Of a stretch of DNA of 8,117 bases, positions 6,600 to 8,117 are shown one piece after another. The stretch covers positions 1 to 8,117 of the forward strand of contig JAATEZ010000006.1 of NCBI GenBank assembly GCA_015655485.1, read 5' to 3'. The DNA comes from Lactobacillales bacterium. Lineage in GTDB: Bacteria > Bacillota > Bacilli > Lactobacillales > Vagococcaceae. The notes beneath the pieces are model-generated. The model did no database searches. It had not been told where the DNA came from and saw nothing but the letters and a program-made list of their open reading frames with translations. The translations under genes and the position numbers were made by a program. Position 1 is the stretch's first letter. Each line of letters opens with the position of its first letter.

Positions 6600-7325
6600 C
6601 TAGAACTCCGCTGAGGTATATACTTCCGATACATCCTCATCATCTTCTAATTGATTGACCAGATTTGTTAATTGAGTTTGTTTACTCTCATCGATCTCAG
6701 CCATGATTCTTGGCACCATCGTGATTTCAGCTTGAGCTAATAAATAGCCTTCCTTTTCAAGAGCATCGCGGACCGCCGGAAAATCGCCGGCTTCTGTATA
6801 GATTTCAAAAACTTCATCCGAAGTATTTAAATCATCTCCTCCAGCTTCCATCACACTTAAAAGCATCTGATCCTCATTTACATCATTTTCCGTCCGTTCA
6901 ATGGCGATATAACCTTTGCGGTCAAACATATAACTGACAGAACCCGTTTCTCCGAGAGAACCGCCATTTTTATTGAAGGCTACCCGAACGTTGGTTGCCG
7001 TGCGATTACGGTTATCGGTCAAAGCATGCACTAAGATCGCCACACCGCCGGGTCCATATCCCTCATAAGTCACTTCATCATACTGTTCGCCATCGCCAGC
7101 AGCTGTCGCTTTTTTTATAGCCCGCTGCACATTATCATTAGACATATTAGCAGATCGCGCTTTGTCCAATACCATACGCAAAGAAGGATTTGCTCCAGGG
7201 TCAGGTCCTCCATTTTTTGCCGCCATATATATTTCTCGCGAAAGCTTCTGAAAAATTTTCCCCCGCTTCGCATCCTGCGCATTTTTTCTGCCTTGGATAT
7301 TATTCCATTTTGAATGTCCTGACAT
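6600..7325 (-). CDS. yebC: YebC/PmpR family translation-associated protein
   Basis: The 241-residue product has the expected length and opens MSGHSKWNNIQGRKNAQDAKRGKIF, the family signature. The highly conserved YEGYGPGGVAILV (87-99), TDNRNRTATNVR (103-114) and GGSLGETGSVSYMF (121-134) are present. An acidic C-terminus (LEDDEDVSEVYTSAEF) completes the three-domain fold. The family was long annotated as a transcriptional regulator. More recent work on YebC proteins supports a role in relieving ribosome stalling at proline-rich sequences, overlapping with EF-P. ATG at 7325 has AGAGGGG 7 bases upstream. The gene has its own candidate promoter and a strong terminator, so it is probably monocistronic. 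Confidence 0.96.
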   Translation of the reverse strand: MSGHSKWNNIQGRKNAQDAKRGKIFQKLSREIYMAAKNGGPDPGANPSLRMVLDKARSANMSNDNVQRAIKKATAAGDGEQYDEVTYEGYGPGGVAILVHALTDNRNRTATNVRVAFNKNGGSLGETGSVSYMFDRKGYIAIERTENDVNEDQMLLSVMEAGGDDLNTSDEVFEIYTEAGDFPAVRDALEKEGYLLAQAEITMVPRIMAEIDESKQTQLTNLVNQLEDDEDVSEVYTSAEF

Positions 7326-7369
7326 ACTCTGACCCCTCTTTCATTTTCTGTAACCATATGTCTTTCTTT

Positions 7370-7398
7370 ATTCTAGCAAAATTCTTACCCGCAAGCAA
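7370..7398 (-). promoter_or_regulatory. Candidate yebC promoter
   Basis: On the minus strand, TTGCTT (7393-7398) and TAGAAT (7370-7375) are spaced by exactly 17 bases. TGC before the -10 makes it an extended -10. It would give a leader of about 40 bases before the yebC ATG. It lies downstream of the repeat module, so the module would not be part of the transcript from this promoter. Confidence 0.55.
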
Positions 7399-7409
7399 AA
7401 CATTTTATT

Positions 7410-7460
7410 AAAAAAAGCGGAATGAGACCGTTCAGCCCCTGAGCAAATTAGAAAAAAAAA
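7410..7460 (+). repeat. Left copy of a noncoding repeat module
   Basis: The first 24 bases (7410-7433, an A7 run then GCGGAATGAGACCGTTC) recur exactly 120 bases away at 7530-7553. The similarity then continues imperfectly through GAGCAA and an A-rich end. This copy can also pair with the inverted copy at 7476-7518: both share ATGAGACC, AGCC, GCAAAT and AGA blocks ending in an A-run when compared in the same sense. Confidence 0.75.
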
Positions 7461-7475
7461 CAAAACGGCTGGTTC

Positions 7476-7584
7476 AGTTGCGCTTTTTTTGTCTATTTGC
7501 CGATGAGGCTGGTCTCATGAAGCTGGATCAAAAAAAGCGGAATGAGACCGTTCTGACTTGGAGCAATAGAAAAAAGCCGCAACT
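7476..7584. repeat. Long imperfect inverted repeat between yebC and the E2 gene
   Basis: Two 43-base arms, 7476-7518 and 7542-7584, are imperfect reverse complements around a 23-base centre. Both arm ends match well: AGTTGCG with a T-run at the outside and GGTCTCAT at the inside. The middle holds small gaps and mismatches around CTATT-GC. The right arm lies within the second copy of the direct repeat (7530-7553 and beyond). It could fold into a long hairpin in either transcript. No coding role is seen, and an ORF crossing it is low-complexity. Confidence 0.75.
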
Positions 7585-7648
7585 AAAAAAAATCGTATTG
7601 ATTAAAAAAATTGATCCTTTCTTTACTATTATTTTTTTGTCCAGGCAG

Positions 7649-7682
7649 AAAAAAACAGACTGGAAAATCCATTCACAGTCTG
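7649..7682 (-). terminator. Intrinsic terminator after the right-end E2 gene
   Basis: On the minus strand, CAGACTG (7676-7682) and CAGTCTG (7656-7662) form a 7-bp stem with a 13-base loop. Seven T residues (7649-7655) follow immediately. It lies 57 bases after the E2 stop, so the E2 transcript probably ends here and does not continue into yebC. Confidence 0.85.
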
Positions 7683-7739
7683 CTTTGCGGGATAAAATTC
7701 AAACAAATTTTTATGCCTATCCTAGTCATTTTCTTCTAT

Positions 7740-8117
7740 TTATAAAATAAGCAGATAAGGTTGCGCCAGGTAATAAGCGATACGGTCAAGAAAATCAGCT
7801 GCCGGCGCTCCATCTACTATCTGATGATCAAAAGTCAAGCTTAATGGCAGCTCTTGCTGTTCAATCACTTCCCCGGTCAGATCAAAAACCAATTTGCTGC
7901 TCAATGTCCACACTCCTAAAATTCCTACTTCAGGAGTATTTAAGATCGGTGTAAAGTATTCAACTCCGCTGCGGCCAAGATTGGAAATAGTAAAAGTTGA
8001 ACCAGATAAATAATCAGAAGCAAGAGTATTTTCACGTGCACCCATAGTGATTGTTGTTAAACTTTCAGCAATTTCCGACAAAGTCTTATGCTGCGCCTCT
8101 TTGATCACAGGAACGAT
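7740..8117 (-). CDS. 2-oxoacid dehydrogenase E2 acyltransferase, C-terminal part (acetoin dehydrogenase-like)
   Basis: The visible 125 residues are the end of an E2 catalytic domain running off the right edge. The GTG at 8108 is internal, since the frame stays open to the edge and reads IVPVIKEAQHKTLSEIA, a standard E2 segment. STFTISNLGRSGVEYFTPILNTPEVGILGV and LPLSLTFDHQIVDGAPAA follow. H98 and D102 of the fragment are the catalytic histidine and the aspartate of the DHxxxDG motif, although the usual arginine after the histidine is glutamine. The FTPILN and DGAPAA wording resembles acetoin dehydrogenase E2 (AcoC) more than the branched-chain E2. It is not the pdhC that starts at the left edge, because both genes run leftward. 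No E3 gene follows it. Substrate assignment is tentative. Confidence 0.88.
   Translation of the reverse strand: MVPVIKEAQHKTLSEIAESLTTITMGARENTLASDYLSGSTFTISNLGRSGVEYFTPILNTPEVGILGVWTLSSKLVFDLTGEVIEQQELPLSLTFDHQIVDGAPAADFLDRIAYYLAQPYLLIL

Noticed and set aside
7326..7475. A T-box or other known riboswitch upstream of yebC
   Set aside because: No T-box sequence, specifier-loop pattern or recognised aptamer core is visible, and the candidate yebC promoter lies downstream of the repeat module.
7410..7584. Regularly spaced repeats as a CRISPR array
   Set aside because: There are only two direct copies plus one inverted copy, with no series of equal spacers and no cas genes nearby. The 120-base period is too long.
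7478..7750. A 90-codon plus-strand ORF between yebC and the E2 gene
   Set aside because: It is lysine-rich, starts at a TTG without a ribosome binding site, and runs across the inverted repeat and the E2 terminator into the E2 gene on the other strand.
1..8117. The E2 fragments at both edges being two halves of one gene, as on a small circle
   Set aside because: The left piece is the N-terminus of a PDH-type E2 following pdhB. The right piece resembles an acetoin-type E2 and ends with its own terminator. Joining the edges does fit the orientation, but this housekeeping gene content and the usual length of chromosomal windows make a circle implausible.

Overview
This is an AT-rich chromosomal segment from a low-GC Gram-positive bacterium. 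It is most likely a lactic acid bacterium of the Enterococcus group. That placement rests on enterococcal-looking PdhA, PdhB, NusB and EF-P sequences, strong AGGAGG-type ribosome binding sites, and the gene order pepP-efp-asp23/yqhY-nusB. The placement comes from recalled family sequences, not a search. Nearly all genes are on the minus strand.

Left part (1-2148): the start of a pyruvate dehydrogenase operon read right to left. It holds pdhA (E1 alpha), pdhB (E1 beta), and the first few codons of pdhC (E2), which runs off the left edge. The best start for pdhB is a rare ATT codon. Positions 2149-2785 are a long AT-rich divergent intergenic region. It contains a candidate pdhA promoter, an 18-bp palindrome in the pdhA leader, and possible relic sequence.

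Centre (2786-6401): a broken plus-strand gene for an Old Yellow Enzyme of the YqjM/NamA type. About 70 codons have been lost with a frameshift, and there is also a premature stop. It meets head-on a minus-strand cluster, pepP-efp-asp23/yqhY-nusB, whose transcripts probably end at a perfect 17-bp hairpin beside the end of the pseudogene.

Right part (6535-8117): yebC with its own candidate promoter and a clear terminator. Next comes a 414-bp noncoding stretch with a repeated, foldable module: two direct copies flanking one inverted copy. The window ends with the C-terminal part of a second 2-oxoacid dehydrogenase E2 gene, acetoin-dehydrogenase-like, which has its own terminator.

Functionally this is mainly housekeeping: central carbon oxidation, plus translation and transcription factors. 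EF-P, YebC and the Xaa-Pro aminopeptidase share a proline theme. I see no mobile-element genes, CRISPR array, defence system, tRNA or rRNA, and no convincing new multi-gene system. The most unusual items are the ATT start, the repeat module before yebC, and the decayed oxidoreductase.
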